64,000 nt of DNA from Streptomyces rishiriensis (GTDB lineage: Bacteria > Actinomycetota > Actinomycetes > Streptomycetales > Streptomycetaceae), in NCBI RefSeq assembly GCF_030815485.1, contig NZ_JAUSWV010000002.1:5704001-5768000 (forward strand), given 5' to 3'. Shown piece by piece: positions 1 to 9,019 of this stretch. The stretch's first letter is position 1, and each line of letters opens with the position of its first letter. Both the position numbers and the translations under genes were made by a program. The notes below the pieces were generated by a model. The model was not told where the DNA came from and made no database searches. It was given only the letters and a program-made list of their open reading frames with translations.

Positions 1-730
1 CAACCCGCAGACCCTCAGCGCCGAGCACAACCTCGCGCTGTGCCGCTACCGCCTGGGCGACCGCGACCGCGGCCGGGACCGCGGCATCGAGTGGGAGGAG
101 CCCGGCGAGATGCTCTCCAGCGTGCTGGAGCGCGGTGAGCGGGTGCTGGGCGAGACCCATCCGCTGACCCTGATCTTCGCCACGGCCCAGAGCTGCTACG
201 CCCGTGAGCACGGCGACATCGACCGGGCGCGTGAACTCAGCGAGGCCGTGGTCGCGCGCTACGAGGTGATGCTCGGCGAGGGCCACCCCTTCGTCTCCGG
301 CGCCCGCGCCAACCAGGCGCTGATCCTGCGCAACGTCGGCGAGCGGGAGGCCGGCCACGTCCTCCTGGAGCAGGCGCTCGCGTCGATGTCGGAGGCGGTG
401 GGCGAGAACCACCCGTGGACGCTGGGCTGCGCACTGAACGCCTCGGCCCTGCGCAACATCGTCGGCGACACCGAGAGCGCCGCCGACCTCAGCCGCGACA
501 CGGTCACCCGGGCCACCGAGTCGCTCGGCCGGACCCACCCGCTGACCCTGTCGGCGCGGATCGCGTACGCGGCGGACCTGCGCGGTCTGCGGGACCGGCG
601 GCAGGCGGAGAAGGCCGAGCAGGAGGCCCTCTCGGACCTCGACTCGACGCTCGGCAGCAAGCACCCGCACACCGTCTCGGCCCGGTCCCGCAACCGCCCC
701 TACTGGGACTTCGAACCCCAGGTCATCTGA
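1..730 (+). CDS. TPR-repeat protein, C-terminal part (runs off left edge)
   Basis: The reading frame is open from base 2, so the start lies outside the window; about 242 C-terminal residues are present. They form tandem kinesin-light-chain-type TPR units, each carrying a 'LG..HP.TL' signature (GETHPLTL, GEGHPFVS, GENHPWTL, GRTHPLTL, GSKHPHTV). Such repeats are protein-interaction scaffolds, often at the C-terminus of NB-ARC or FxSxx-COOH-system proteins. The ending YWDFEPQVI recalls the acidic tails of Streptomyces FxsT-type proteins, but that assignment is a guess because the N-terminal domains are absent. The gene is convergent with kgd; a strong hairpin separates the two. Confidence 0.85.
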   Translation, partial: NPQTLSAEHNLALCRYRLGDRDRGRDRGIEWEEPGEMLSSVLERGERVLGETHPLTLIFATAQSCYAREHGDIDRARELSEAVVARYEVMLGEGHPFVSGARANQALILRNVGEREAGHVLLEQALASMSEAVGENHPWTLGCALNASALRNIVGDTESAADLSRDTVTRATESLGRTHPLTLSARIAYAADLRGLRDRRQAEKAEQEALSDLDSTLGSKHPHTVSARSRNRPYWDFEPQVI

Positions 731-850
731 GAACCCCCGGTCGTCCGAGAACCCACGGTCGTCCCGCGAGAACCCCCGGTCGTCCCGCGACCCTGGTCGC
801 CCGGCAACCCCGGTCGTCCCGCGACCCCCGTCGCCCGGCAACCCCGGGTC
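731..850. repeat. Imperfect tandem repeats after the TPR gene
   Basis: Degenerate units of about 17-20 bp built on 'acccccggtcgtcccgcga' follow the TPR stop codon directly. The copies differ by a few bases (ccacggtcgtccc, ccctggtcgcccgg, ccccgtcgcccgg). No coding function is apparent. This looks like slippage-prone non-coding DNA between two convergent genes. Confidence 0.6.
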
Positions 851-878
851 GGGGCGTCCGGGCAGGCCGACCGCCGGG

Positions 879-931
879 CGACGGCGAAGGGCCCGCCCCC
901 GAAACCTCCGGGGGCGGGCCCTTCGCCGTCG
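879..931. terminator. Bidirectional terminator between TPR gene and kgd
   Basis: A perfect 22-bp inverted repeat (879-900 and 910-931) encloses a 9-nt loop. It lies between two convergent genes, so it can act on both transcripts. There is no U-tract, as is common in streptomycetes. Confidence 0.85.
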
Positions 932-998
932 GACAGGTCCGCCGGACGAATCCTTCGGACACGTCGGTCGGACGCGTTCGTCAGGCGGGTTCGAGGGC

Positions 999-3900
999 TC
1001 AGGCCTCGAACACCTCACGCACCAGCTGCTCCTGCTCCGCTTGGTGCCGCTTGGCGGAGCCGACCGCCGGGGACGAGCCGTGCGGGCGCGAGATGCGGCG
1101 CAGGCGCTCGCCGTGCGGCACGTCCGCGCCGACCGCGAGGTCCAGGTGGTCGATCAGGTTCAGGGCGATGAACGGCCAGGCGCCCTGGTTGGCCGGCTCC
1201 TCCTGGGTCCAGAGGTACTTCTCGGCGTTGGGGTACTTGTTGACCTCCGCCTGGACCTCGGCACCCGGCAGCGGGTACAGCCGCTCGAGGCGGATGATCG
1301 CCGTGTCCGTGACGCCGCGCTTCTGACGCTCGGCCTCCAGGTCGTAGTAGACCTTGCCGGCGCAGAAGACGACCTTCTTCACGGCCGCCGGGTCGGTGAC
1401 CGTCGTGTCACCGATGACCGGGCGGAACTGGCCGCTCGTGAACTCCTCCGCCTTCGACGCGGCGGCCTTCAGGCGCAGCATCGACTTCGGGGTGAAGACG
1501 ACCAGCGGCTTGTGGTGCGGGTTGTGCACCTGCCACCGCAGGAGGTGGAAGTAGTTCGACGGGAGCGTGGGCATCGCGACCGTCATGTTGTTCTGCGCGC
1601 AGAGCTGGAGGAAGCGCTCGACGCGGGCCGAGGAGTGGTCCGGGCCCTGGCCCTCGTAGCCGTGGGGGAGGAGGAGCGTGACACCGCTCGTCTGGCCCCA
1701 CTTCTGCTCGGCCGCCGAGATGTACTCGTCGACCACGGTCTGCGCGCCGTTGACGAAGTCGCCGAACTGCGCCTCCCACATCACGAGCGCGTCGGGACGG
1801 GCCAGCGAGTAGCCGTACTCGAAGCCCATCACCGCGTACTCGGAGAGGAGGGAGTTGTAGACGTTGTAGCGGGCCTGCTCGTCGTTCAGGTACTGGAGCG
1901 GGGTGTGCTCCTCGCCCGTCTCGCGGTCGATGAGCACCGCGTGGCGCTGACCGAAGGTGCCGCGCTGCGAGTCCTGGCCGGACAGCCTGACCGGGGTGCC
2001 CTCCAGCAGCAGCGAACCGACGGCCAGCGTCTCGCCCATGCCCCAGTCGATCGTGCCGTCCTCGACCATCGTCGCCCGGCGCTGGAGCTGGGGCAGCAGA
2101 CGCGGGTGGACGTGGAAGTAGTCCGGGATGTTGACCTGGGACTCGGCGATGCGCTTGACGACCTCCGCGGACACGGCGGTGTTGACCGCTACGGGGAAGT
2201 TGTCCTGCGGCTCGTGGGCGTCGCCGGCGGCGGGCTGCGCGGTGGCCTCGCGGACCTCCGTGAAGACCTTCTCCAGCTGGCCCTGGTAGTCCTGGAGCGC
2301 CTGCTCGGCCTCTTCCAGGGTGATGTCGCCGCGACCGATGAGGGACTCGGTGTACAGCTTGCGCACCGAGCGCTTCTTGTCGATCAGGTCGTACATCAGC
2401 GGCTGGGTGAAGGCCGGGTTGTCCGACTCGTTGTGACCGCGGCGGCGGTAGCAGATGAGGTCGATCACCACGTCCTTGTTGAACGCCTGGCGGAACTCGA
2501 AGGCCAGCCGCGCGACACGGACGACGGCCTCCGGGTCGTCGCCGTTCACGTGGAAGATCGGGGCCTCGATCATGCGCGCCACGTCGGTGGCGTACATCGA
2601 CGAGCGCGAGGATTCCGGGGCGGCGGTGAAGCCGACCTGGTTGTTGATGACGATGTGGACCGTGCCGCCCGTGCGGTAACCGCGCAGCTGCGACATGTTC
2701 AGGGTCTCGGCCACCACGCCCTGGCCCGCGAAGGCCGCGTCGCCGTGCAGGGCGACCGGCAGGACGGTGAAGTCCGTGCCGCCCTTGTTGATGATGTCCT
2801 GCTTGGCGCGGGCGATGCCCTCGATGACCGGGTCGACCGTCTCCAGGTGGGACGGGTTCGCGGCCAGCGACACCTTGATCTGCTCGCCGTCCAGGCCCGT
2901 GAAGGTCCCCTCGGCGCCCAGGTGGTACTTCACGTCGCCGGAGCCGTGCATCGACTTCGGGTCGAGGTTGCCCTCGAACTCGCGGAAGATCTGCGCGTAC
3001 GACTTGCCGACGATGTTCGCCAGGACGTTCAGCCGGCCGCGGTGGGCCATGCCGATGACGACCTCGTCGAGGCGCGACTCGGCCGCGCTGTCCAGCACCG
3101 CGTCGAGCAGCGGGATGACGGACTCGCCGCCCTCCAGGGAGAAGCGCTTCTGGCCGACGTACTTCGTCTGCAGGAAGGTCTCGAAGGCCTCCGCCGCGTT
3201 CAGCCGGCGCAGGATGCGCAGCTGCTCCTCGCGCTCCGGCTTGCTGTGCGCGCGCTCGATGCGGTCCTGGATCCAGCGGCGCTGCTTCGGGTCCTGGATG
3301 TGCATGAACTCGACGCCGGTGGTGCGGCAGTACGAGTCGCGCAGCACGCCGAGGATGTCGCGCAGCTTCATCAGGGACTTGCCGGCGAAGCCGCCGACCG
3401 CGAACTCCCGCTCCAGGTCCCACAGGGTGAGGCCGTGCTCGGTGATGTCGAGGTCGGGGTGCTTGCGCTGGCGGTACTCCAGCGGGTCGGTGTCGGCCAT
3501 GACGTGGCCGCGGACCCGGTAGGAGTGGATCAGCTCGAAGACCCGGGCGGCCTTGGTGACATCGTCGTCGTGGCTGGCGTCGATGTCCTTGAGCCAGCGG
3601 ACCGGCTCGTAGGGGATGCGCAGCGCCTCGAAGATCTCGTCGTAGAAGCCGTTCTCGCCGAGGAGGGAGTTGGCGACGACACGGAGGAACTCGCCGGAGG
3701 CGGCGCCCTGGATCACCCGGTGGTCGTAGGTCGACGTGAGCGTCATGACCTTCGAGATGCCGAGCTTGTTCAGGGTGTCCTGGCTGGTGCCCTGGAACTC
3801 CGCCGGGTAGTCCATCGAGCCGACGCCCATGATGACCGACTGTCCGGGCATCAGACGCGGCACGGAGTGCACGGTGCCGAGGCCGCCGGGGTTGGTCAGG

Positions 3901-4817
3901 GAGACCGTGACGCCGGTGAAGTCGTCCATCGTCAGCTTGCCGTCGCGGGCGCGGCGGACGATGTCCTCGTAGGCCTGCCAGAACTCGAAGAAGTTCAGCG
4001 TCTCGGCCTTCTTGATGCCGGCGACGACGAGCTGGCGGTCGCCGTTGGGCTTCACCAGGTCGATGGCCAGACCGAAGTTGACGTGCGGCGGCTTGACGAG
4101 GGTGGGCTTCCCGTCCTTCTCCGCGTAGTGCCAGTTCATCGACGGCATGGCCTTGATGGCCTGCACCATCGCGAAGCCGATCAGGTGCGTGAAGGAGATC
4201 TTCCCGCCCCGGGCGCGCTTGAGGTGGTTGTTGATGACGATGCGGTTGTCGAACAGCAGCTTCACCGGGACCGCGCGCACGGACGTGGCCGTGGGCAGCT
4301 CCAGCGAGGCGTTCATGTTCTTGGCGACCGCGGCGGCGGGGCCGCGCAGCGTCACGAACTCCGGACCCTGCGCCGGCGCGGCCGAGGCGGCGGCGGGCGC
4401 GGGCTTCGCGGCGGCCGGGGCCGCCTTCGCCGGAGCCGGAGCAGCGGCAGGTGCGGCGGCCGCGGGCTTCGGGGCGGCGGCCGGCGCGGGAGCCGGCGCG
4501 GCGGGCGCCGGAGCAGCGGGCGCAGCCTGGGCCGGAGCGGCCGGAGCGGCCGGAGCGGCCGGCGCCGGGGGCGTGGTGGTCGCTGCGGCCCCCGCGGCCG
4601 CAGTACCCGCCGGAGCCGAGGGAGTGGCGGCCCCTGGCTTGTAGTCGGCGAAGAAGTCCCACCAGGCACGGTCTACCGAGTTCGGGTCCTGGAGGTACTG
4701 CTGATAAATCTCGTCGACGAGCCACTCGTTCGGCCCGAACGCGGCAGCGGGATTCTTGCCCGCTTGGTCTGCGTCGGTCGAGATACTCGATGCGTTACTG
4801 GGGGACTGTGGCGACAC
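999..4817 (-). CDS. kgd: Multifunctional 2-oxoglutarate dehydrogenase E1/E2 (Kgd/OdhA type)
   Basis: This is the TCA-cycle enzyme that decarboxylates 2-oxoglutarate with ThDP and passes the succinyl group on. In actinobacteria an E2-like acyltransferase domain is fused in front of E1. A GTG start at 4817, with an AGAGGG ribosome site upstream, gives 1272 aa, the usual actinobacterial size. In order: an E1 N-terminal segment (NEWLVDEIYQQYLQDP), an Ala/Pro-rich linker (about residues 45-140), the acyltransferase domain with its active-site DHRVIQG near residue 364, then the E1 domain with MAHRGRLNVLANIV and HGDAAFAGQG. No lipoyl domain is present, as expected for this family, which borrows lipoyl groups from PDH E2. 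The frame stays open upstream to 5063, but the peptide before GTG 4817 has no family similarity. Confidence 0.95.
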   Translation of the reverse strand: MSPQSPSNASSISTDADQAGKNPAAAFGPNEWLVDEIYQQYLQDPNSVDRAWWDFFADYKPGAATPSAPAGTAAAGAAATTTPPAPAAPAAPAAPAQAAPAAPAPAAPAPAPAAAPKPAAAAPAAAPAPAKAAPAAAKPAPAAASAAPAQGPEFVTLRGPAAAVAKNMNASLELPTATSVRAVPVKLLFDNRIVINNHLKRARGGKISFTHLIGFAMVQAIKAMPSMNWHYAEKDGKPTLVKPPHVNFGLAIDLVKPNGDRQLVVAGIKKAETLNFFEFWQAYEDIVRRARDGKLTMDDFTGVTVSLTNPGGLGTVHSVPRLMPGQSVIMGVGSMDYPAEFQGTSQDTLNKLGISKVMTLTSTYDHRVIQGAASGEFLRVVANSLLGENGFYDEIFEALRIPYEPVRWLKDIDASHDDDVTKAARVFELIHSYRVRGHVMADTDPLEYRQRKHPDLDITEHGLTLWDLEREFAVGGFAGKSLMKLRDILGVLRDSYCRTTGVEFMHIQDPKQRRWIQDRIERAHSKPEREEQLRILRRLNAAEAFETFLQTKYVGQKRFSLEGGESVIPLLDAVLDSAAESRLDEVVIGMAHRGRLNVLANIVGKSYAQIFREFEGNLDPKSMHGSGDVKYHLGAEGTFTGLDGEQIKVSLAANPSHLETVDPVIEGIARAKQDIINKGGTDFTVLPVALHGDAAFAGQGVVAETLNMSQLRGYRTGGTVHIVINNQVGFTAAPESSRSSMYATDVARMIEAPIFHVNGDDPEAVVRVARLAFEFRQAFNKDVVIDLICYRRRGHNESDNPAFTQPLMYDLIDKKRSVRKLYTESLIGRGDITLEEAEQALQDYQGQLEKVFTEVREATAQPAAGDAHEPQDNFPVAVNTAVSAEVVKRIAESQVNIPDYFHVHPRLLPQLQRRATMVEDGTIDWGMGETLAVGSLLLEGTPVRLSGQDSQRGTFGQRHAVLIDRETGEEHTPLQYLNDEQARYNVYNSLLSEYAVMGFEYGYSLARPDALVMWEAQFGDFVNGAQTVVDEYISAAEQKWGQTSGVTLLLPHGYEGQGPDHSSARVERFLQLCAQNNMTVAMPTLPSNYFHLLRWQVHNPHHKPLVVFTPKSMLRLKAAASKAEEFTSGQFRPVIGDTTVTDPAAVKKVVFCAGKVYYDLEAERQKRGVTDTAIIRLERLYPLPGAEVQAEVNKYPNAEKYLWTQEEPANQGAWPFIALNLIDHLDLAVGADVPHGERLRRISRPHGSSPAVGSAKRHQAEQEQLVREVFEA

Positions 4818-5119
4818 GGCGGCAACCGCCCTCTTCCGCTTCACAAGGTGATGGACAGCGGGAATAAAGGCTACGCCCCCTTGAGGGGGAAGGTCAGACC
4901 GGGCCCGTGCATCGTCGCGTAAGTCACATCGGAAGGTGCGTTTCGCGGCTGTAAATGGCGGGAAACAAGCGCGGTTGCGCGTCAAAAGGGATGTGTTGAT
5001 GCGGGTCGCGCACGCTGAGCGTGCGGACCCGTGCCGACCTGGGACGGTCCGGTGCCTGATCACACGTGTCCGTCAGCGCGGACGTCGGTGGATCTTGTGG
5101 CTCCGGTTCGAACTTTACG
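4818..5119. other. Non-coding region upstream of kgd
   Basis: This 302-bp gap lies between the kgd start and the stop of the sensor kinase, both on the minus strand. It should hold the kgd promoter. The only structure seen is a small hairpin (ccccc-ttga-ggggg, 4876-4889). No convincing promoter hexamers or small gene were identified. Confidence 0.5.
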
Positions 5120-6223
5120 TCAACTTGAGACGGAAGACTCTCCCGGAAGGGTGACAAGAATCCGGCAGCCCCGCTCGGATTCGGCCACTCCGATCCGGCC
5201 GCCGTGAAGATCGACCGCCCAGCGGGCGATCGCCAGCCCCAGCCCCGTGCCGCCGTCGCTGCCCGGTCCGTGCGGCCGGCGGACGGCTCCCCGGTTGAAC
5301 CGCTCGAACACGCGGCGCCACTCCGAGCGCGGAATGCCGGGCCCCTCGTCCAGGACCTCGATCTCCAGCGACTCCGGCAGCGGCCCGCGCCGCGCCTTCA
5401 CCGTCACCCGTCCGTGCGGCGGGCTGTGCTTGACCGCGTTGTCGATCAGGTTCGCGACGACCTGGTGGATCCGCTCCGGATCCGCGTGCGCGGTCAGCTC
5501 CGGCGGGGACACGTCCAGGTGCAGATGGACGTCGGTGCGCGTGTGGTTGCCGCCCGATCCCATCGTGGCGCGCGCCGAGGCGACCATGTTGGCCTCCTTC
5601 AGCACCCCGGACAGGTACGGCCACACCTCGAAGCGCCGCTTGCGCAGCGGGACGACGCCGTTGTCGAGGCGGGACAGGTCCAGCAGCGTCTCGACCAGCC
5701 GCCCGAGCCGCTCGGTCTGCTTCAGGGCGGTGCGCATCGTCTCGGTGTCCGCCTCGGCGATGCCGTCGACGACGTTCTCCAGTACGGCGCGCAGACCGGC
5801 GATGGGCGTGCGCAGCTCGTGCGAGACGTTGGCCACCAGCTCCTTGCGCTGTCGGTCCTGCGCCTCCAGCTCGTCCGCCATGACGTTGATCGTCTGGGCC
5901 AGGTCGCCCAGCTCGTCGCGGCGGTTCTCGCTCACCCGACGGGTGTAGTCGCCGTGCGAGATGGACCGGGCCACCGTGTTCATCTCGTCCAGCGGCGCGG
6001 TGAGCGAATGCGCCACGAACTGCGTGATCAGCAGTGTGGCGATCATCGAGAAGACCGTGATGAAGCGGAGCTCCGTCTTGGTGTGCACCGCGATCATCGA
6101 CAGACCGGTGGTGATCAGCACCGAGATGACGACCAGCGCGCCCAGTTTGGTCTTGATCGAGAACGGGCGTACTCGGCCCCAGGGCTCCCCGGGGCTTCTC
6201 GGTCCGTCCTGCCCGGGGCTCAT
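5120..6223 (-). CDS. Sensor histidine kinase, EnvZ-like
   Basis: A membrane kinase of 367 aa expected to phosphorylate the adjacent OmpR-type regulator. It has two closely spaced membrane segments (about residues 27-47 and 54-74) with almost no periplasmic loop, so it probably senses membrane or internal cues. A HAMP domain follows (about 75-125), then HisKA with phospho-acceptor His135 (NVSHELRTP), and a HATPase with N box (NLIDNAVKHS), G1 (DEGPGIP) and G2 (GGTGLGLA). The ATG overlaps the stop of the upstream regulator gene (ATGA), so the two are translationally coupled. The ligand is unknown. Confidence 0.95.
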   Translation of the reverse strand: MSPGQDGPRSPGEPWGRVRPFSIKTKLGALVVISVLITTGLSMIAVHTKTELRFITVFSMIATLLITQFVAHSLTAPLDEMNTVARSISHGDYTRRVSENRRDELGDLAQTINVMADELEAQDRQRKELVANVSHELRTPIAGLRAVLENVVDGIAEADTETMRTALKQTERLGRLVETLLDLSRLDNGVVPLRKRRFEVWPYLSGVLKEANMVASARATMGSGGNHTRTDVHLHLDVSPPELTAHADPERIHQVVANLIDNAVKHSPPHGRVTVKARRGPLPESLEIEVLDEGPGIPRSEWRRVFERFNRGAVRRPHGPGSDGGTGLGLAIARWAVDLHGGRIGVAESERGCRILVTLPGESSVSS

Positions 6224-6960
6224 GGCGTCGGGGTCTCCAGCGCGTAGCCCACGCCGTGCACCGTACGGATCCGTTCGGCGCCGATCTTCCGCCGCAGCGC
6301 CTTGATGTGGCTGTCGACGGTGCGGGTGCCGGAGGCGTCCGCCCAGTCCCAGACCTCCGCGAGGAGCTGCTCGCGGGAGAGCACCGCGCGCGGGGTGTTC
6401 GCCAGGCAGACCAGCAGGTCGAACTCGGTGGGCGTGAGGTGCACGTCCTCCGAGCGCACCCGCACCCGGCGCTGCGCGTGGTCGATCTCCAGCTCGCCGA
6501 GCCGCAGGATCCCGCTGCGCGGGGTCGTCGCCGCGATCGCGGCCCGCTCCACCCGGCGCAGCAGCACGTGCACGCGTGCCGCCAGCTCCCGCATCGAGAA
6601 CGGCTTGGTCATGTAGTCGTCGGCGCCCACGCCGAGCCCGACCAGCATGTCGGTCTCGTCGTCGCGCGCGGTGAGCATCATCACCGGCACCGGACGGGAG
6701 GCCTGCACACGACGGCAGACCTCCAGGCCGTCGAAGCCGGGCAGCATGATGTCGAGGATCAGCAGGTCGGGCTGCCAGGCCTCTGCCGTGTCGACGGCCG
6801 CCGGGCCGTCGCCCGCCGTTTGCACGAGGAATCCCTCGGCGCGCAGGCGGGCCGCGATGGCGTCGACGATCGTCGGGTCGTCCTCGACCACCAGAACGCG
6901 CCGCTGCGCGCCGGGCGTCGCCGTCGCCGTGCTGTTGTGTGCGGTGTGTGTCTGCTCCAT
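6220..6960 (-). CDS. OmpR/PhoB-family response regulator
   Basis: A 246-aa DNA-binding response regulator, partner of the kinase encoded immediately downstream. The receiver domain shows acidic residues EDD at 26-28, phospho-acceptor Asp70 (LILDIMLP) and Lys119 (TKPFS). The C-terminal winged helix (about 150-240) has the family features LTPTEFDLL, TRTVDSHIKALRRKIG and HGVGYAL. The first 20 residues are a Thr/Ala-rich extension, so the start could be slightly internal. Target genes cannot be read from the sequence; kgd, lying after the kinase, is a separate unit 302 bp away. Confidence 0.95.
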   Translation of the reverse strand: MEQTHTAHNSTATATPGAQRRVLVVEDDPTIVDAIAARLRAEGFLVQTAGDGPAAVDTAEAWQPDLLILDIMLPGFDGLEVCRRVQASRPVPVMMLTARDDETDMLVGLGVGADDYMTKPFSMRELAARVHVLLRRVERAAIAATTPRSGILRLGELEIDHAQRRVRVRSEDVHLTPTEFDLLVCLANTPRAVLSREQLLAEVWDWADASGTRTVDSHIKALRRKIGAERIRTVHGVGYALETPTP

Positions 6961-7082
6961 CGCCCGCCCCTGAGTGTGCTTTCCGGAACCAGTGGGGTGA
7001 TCCCTTGTCTGCGCATGACTGCGGTTGACGCGTAAATGATCGGCGTCAGGGGTGCAGCGTACGGGGAGTCACCACGGCTTTG

Positions 7083-7769
7083 CTATCCAGGCCGGACCGC
7101 GAGGTGCACGACGTCCGGCACGCCTCGGGCAACCGGGATCTCTTCGGTACGCACCTGCTGGAACCCGGCATTCCTCATGGTTCCCTCGAATTCCGCAGAG
7201 GGCTGGGCCGACCATACGGCCAGTACCCCACCCGGCCTCAACACCCGTGCGCAGTTTGCGAGTCCGGCCGTGGAATAGAGGCTGTCGTTGCCCTCCGTGA
7301 CGGTCCAGTCGGGCCCGTTGTCGATGTCGAGGCATACCGCGTCGAACGTGTCGCATGTCTCATTGACGTAGTCGAGCAGATCCGCTTCGACGATCTTCGA
7401 TCGGGGGTCGGCGAGCGCGTCCCCGGAAAGCGCGGCCAGCGGGCCGTCGACGTGCCAGTCGATGACGGCGCGCTCGCGCTCCACGACCGTGACGGCGCCC
7501 CAACGGGGATCGGCGGCGGCGTGCGCCAGGGAGAAGCCGACGCCGAGGCCGCCGATCAACAGGTCGGGCGACGGGCGGCCGTTCAGCGCGTCCCGTGCGG
7601 CGTCGACCAGGAGCCGCTCCGAGCGGCCGTCCGATGTGTCCATCAGGAAGCAGCCGTTGGCGATGATCTGGAGCAACTCCCCGTGCCGGCGCAGGACGAC
7701 CTCGCCGTAGGGGCCCTCACGACGGTCCAGTACTTCGGGTGCGTCGGGGATGTCGTACGGGGTGGGCAT
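7083..7769 (-). CDS. Spermidine-synthase-like SAM-fold protein
   Basis: A 228-aa Rossmann-fold methyltransferase-like protein of the SpeE family. The nucleotide-binding loop LLIGGLGVGFSLA is followed by an acidic residue ending beta-2 (VTVVERERAV) and a later DAVCLDIDNGPDW segment. In true spermidine synthases the corresponding region carries aspartates that bind the polyamine; here the motif is divergent and the protein is short. Polyamine synthesis is therefore not established, and a methyltransferase or polyamine-like aminopropyl transfer remains possible. It stands alone, 122 bp upstream of the response-regulator start in genome order and on the same strand. Confidence 0.8.
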   Translation of the reverse strand: MPTPYDIPDAPEVLDRREGPYGEVVLRRHGELLQIIANGCFLMDTSDGRSERLLVDAARDALNGRPSPDLLIGGLGVGFSLAHAAADPRWGAVTVVERERAVIDWHVDGPLAALSGDALADPRSKIVEADLLDYVNETCDTFDAVCLDIDNGPDWTVTEGNDSLYSTAGLANCARVLRPGGVLAVWSAQPSAEFEGTMRNAGFQQVRTEEIPVARGVPDVVHLAVRPG

Positions 7770-7997
7770 CGGCCCATCCTGGCATTTCCCTGACGGTTTG
7801 TTGAGGGATTTCCGTGGACGGCGGATGAGGTTGACGTACAGGCGTTCAGGGCGGCTTCGGGGCGGCCTGGGGGCACGTGGGAAACGGCCGGGAGAATTCT
7901 CGGAGCTTTCTGTGAATCGGCTCAGGCGTGGCGTCGGTCACAGACAACGGACCGGTACGGCACGAAGGGTGGGGCGAGACGGAAGGAGCGCCTCACG

Positions 7998-8849
7998 GTG
8001 GAACGCACGGCCGCATCCACGAGCCCGCCTCCGCCCGGCGTCCACGCTCCGCTGGACGGCATCCCGGGCCAGCGCACCCCGCCCCGCGCCGAGCCGCCCT
8101 TCGGCGCGGCGGTCGGGGCGCCCGTCGAGTCGGCGTTTGATGCGGCGTTTGATGCGTCCGTCGAGCCGTCCGTCGAGCCGTCCGTCGAGCCGTCCGTCGA
8201 GCCGCCCGTCGAGCCGTCCGTCGAGGCGGCTCCCCGCCGCCGGTACCGGATCCCCACTCCTTTCACCCTCTCGTACGCGGCCGTCCTCGCCGTCACCTCC
8301 TGCGTCACCGCGCACGCCGGCCCCTCCCTCGTGCACGCCCTGCACCAGGGCTCCAGCACCGACGTCGCGCACCTGGTGCGGACCCCCGTGCTGGTGCTGG
8401 TGGCCAGCGCGCTCTGGGTGGCGGGCGGCTTCGCCTCCCCGTTCACGCTCGGCTTCCTTGCCGTCCTCACGCTGCTGGAGCGGCGTACAGGCGGCGTCCG
8501 GACGGCCGCCGTCTTCCTGCTCGGGCATGTCCTGGCCACCCTCGCGACCGAGGTGCCGGTGGGTCTGGCCGTGCTCGTGGGCCGGCTGCCCGAGAGTTCG
8601 CTGCACCGCCTCGACTACGGCATCAGCTTCGGTGTCGCCGCGAGTGTCGGCGCCCTGGCGGGTCTGCTCGAACCGTGGCTGCGCCTGCCGCTGCTCGCCG
8701 TCTTCGGCGGGATGCTGGTCCAGGACCTGATCGCCTTCACCGATCCCATGACGAACTGGGGACACCTGATCGCGCTGGCGATAGGCGTGGGCACCTGGCC
8801 GTGGCTCCGGCGGCCGCCGCGGACCGGGCCGCCGCTTCCCGCCCGCTGA
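7998..8849 (+). CDS. Rhomboid-like integral membrane protein with VEPS-repeat N-terminus
   Basis: A GTG start at 7998 is preceded by GGAAGGAG. The protein (283 aa) begins with about 80 disordered residues containing six VEPS/VEPP-type units, then a polytopic domain of about six hydrophobic segments starting near TLSYAAVLAVTSCVTA. The segment DYGISFGVAASVGALAG and the late GHLIALAIG fit the Streptomyces rhomboid-like family, which keeps the fold. A catalytic GxSG serine and a paired histidine are not clearly present, so it is probably a pseudoprotease. No neighbours suggest a substrate. Confidence 0.75.
   Translation: MERTAASTSPPPPGVHAPLDGIPGQRTPPRAEPPFGAAVGAPVESAFDAAFDASVEPSVEPSVEPSVEPPVEPSVEAAPRRRYRIPTPFTLSYAAVLAVTSCVTAHAGPSLVHALHQGSSTDVAHLVRTPVLVLVASALWVAGGFASPFTLGFLAVLTLLERRTGGVRTAAVFLLGHVLATLATEVPVGLAVLVGRLPESSLHRLDYGISFGVAASVGALAGLLEPWLRLPLLAVFGGMLVQDLIAFTDPMTNWGHLIALAIGVGTWPWLRRPPRTGPPLPAR
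8157..8228 (+). repeat. 12-bp coding tandem repeat (VEPS units)
   Basis: Six consecutive 12-bp units based on tccgtcgagccg lie inside the rhomboid-like gene. They keep the reading frame and encode Val-Glu-Pro-Ser repeats in the cytoplasmic N-terminus. Copy number is likely to vary between strains. Confidence 0.85.
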
Positions 8850-8880
8850 AGGCCGCCCCGATCGAGCCCTCCACTGTCGC

Positions 8881-8940
8881 TCGCCGGTTCTCGCCGGTTC
8901 TCGCCGGATCTCGCCGGATCTCGCCGGTTCTCGGCGGTCC
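8881..8940. repeat. 10-bp tandem repeat, intergenic
   Basis: Five perfect-length units tcgccggWtc (W = t or a), then a degenerate sixth unit, follow the rhomboid-like gene. They lie between convergent genes, and no function is visible. Confidence 0.8.
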
Positions 8941-9019
8941 TGGGCGGCCCCCGGGTCTCACCGGCCCCACATGATTCACCGGCTCACCGGTCTCACCTGT
9001 CTTCGGCGGTCCTCGGCGG

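Noticed and set aside
1041..4922. Very long open frame antisense to kgd (1293 codons).
   Set aside because: Its translation is repetitive Arg/Val/Leu/Asp with no domains. It mirrors the codon-position GC bias of kgd on the other strand, a usual artefact of high-GC genomes.
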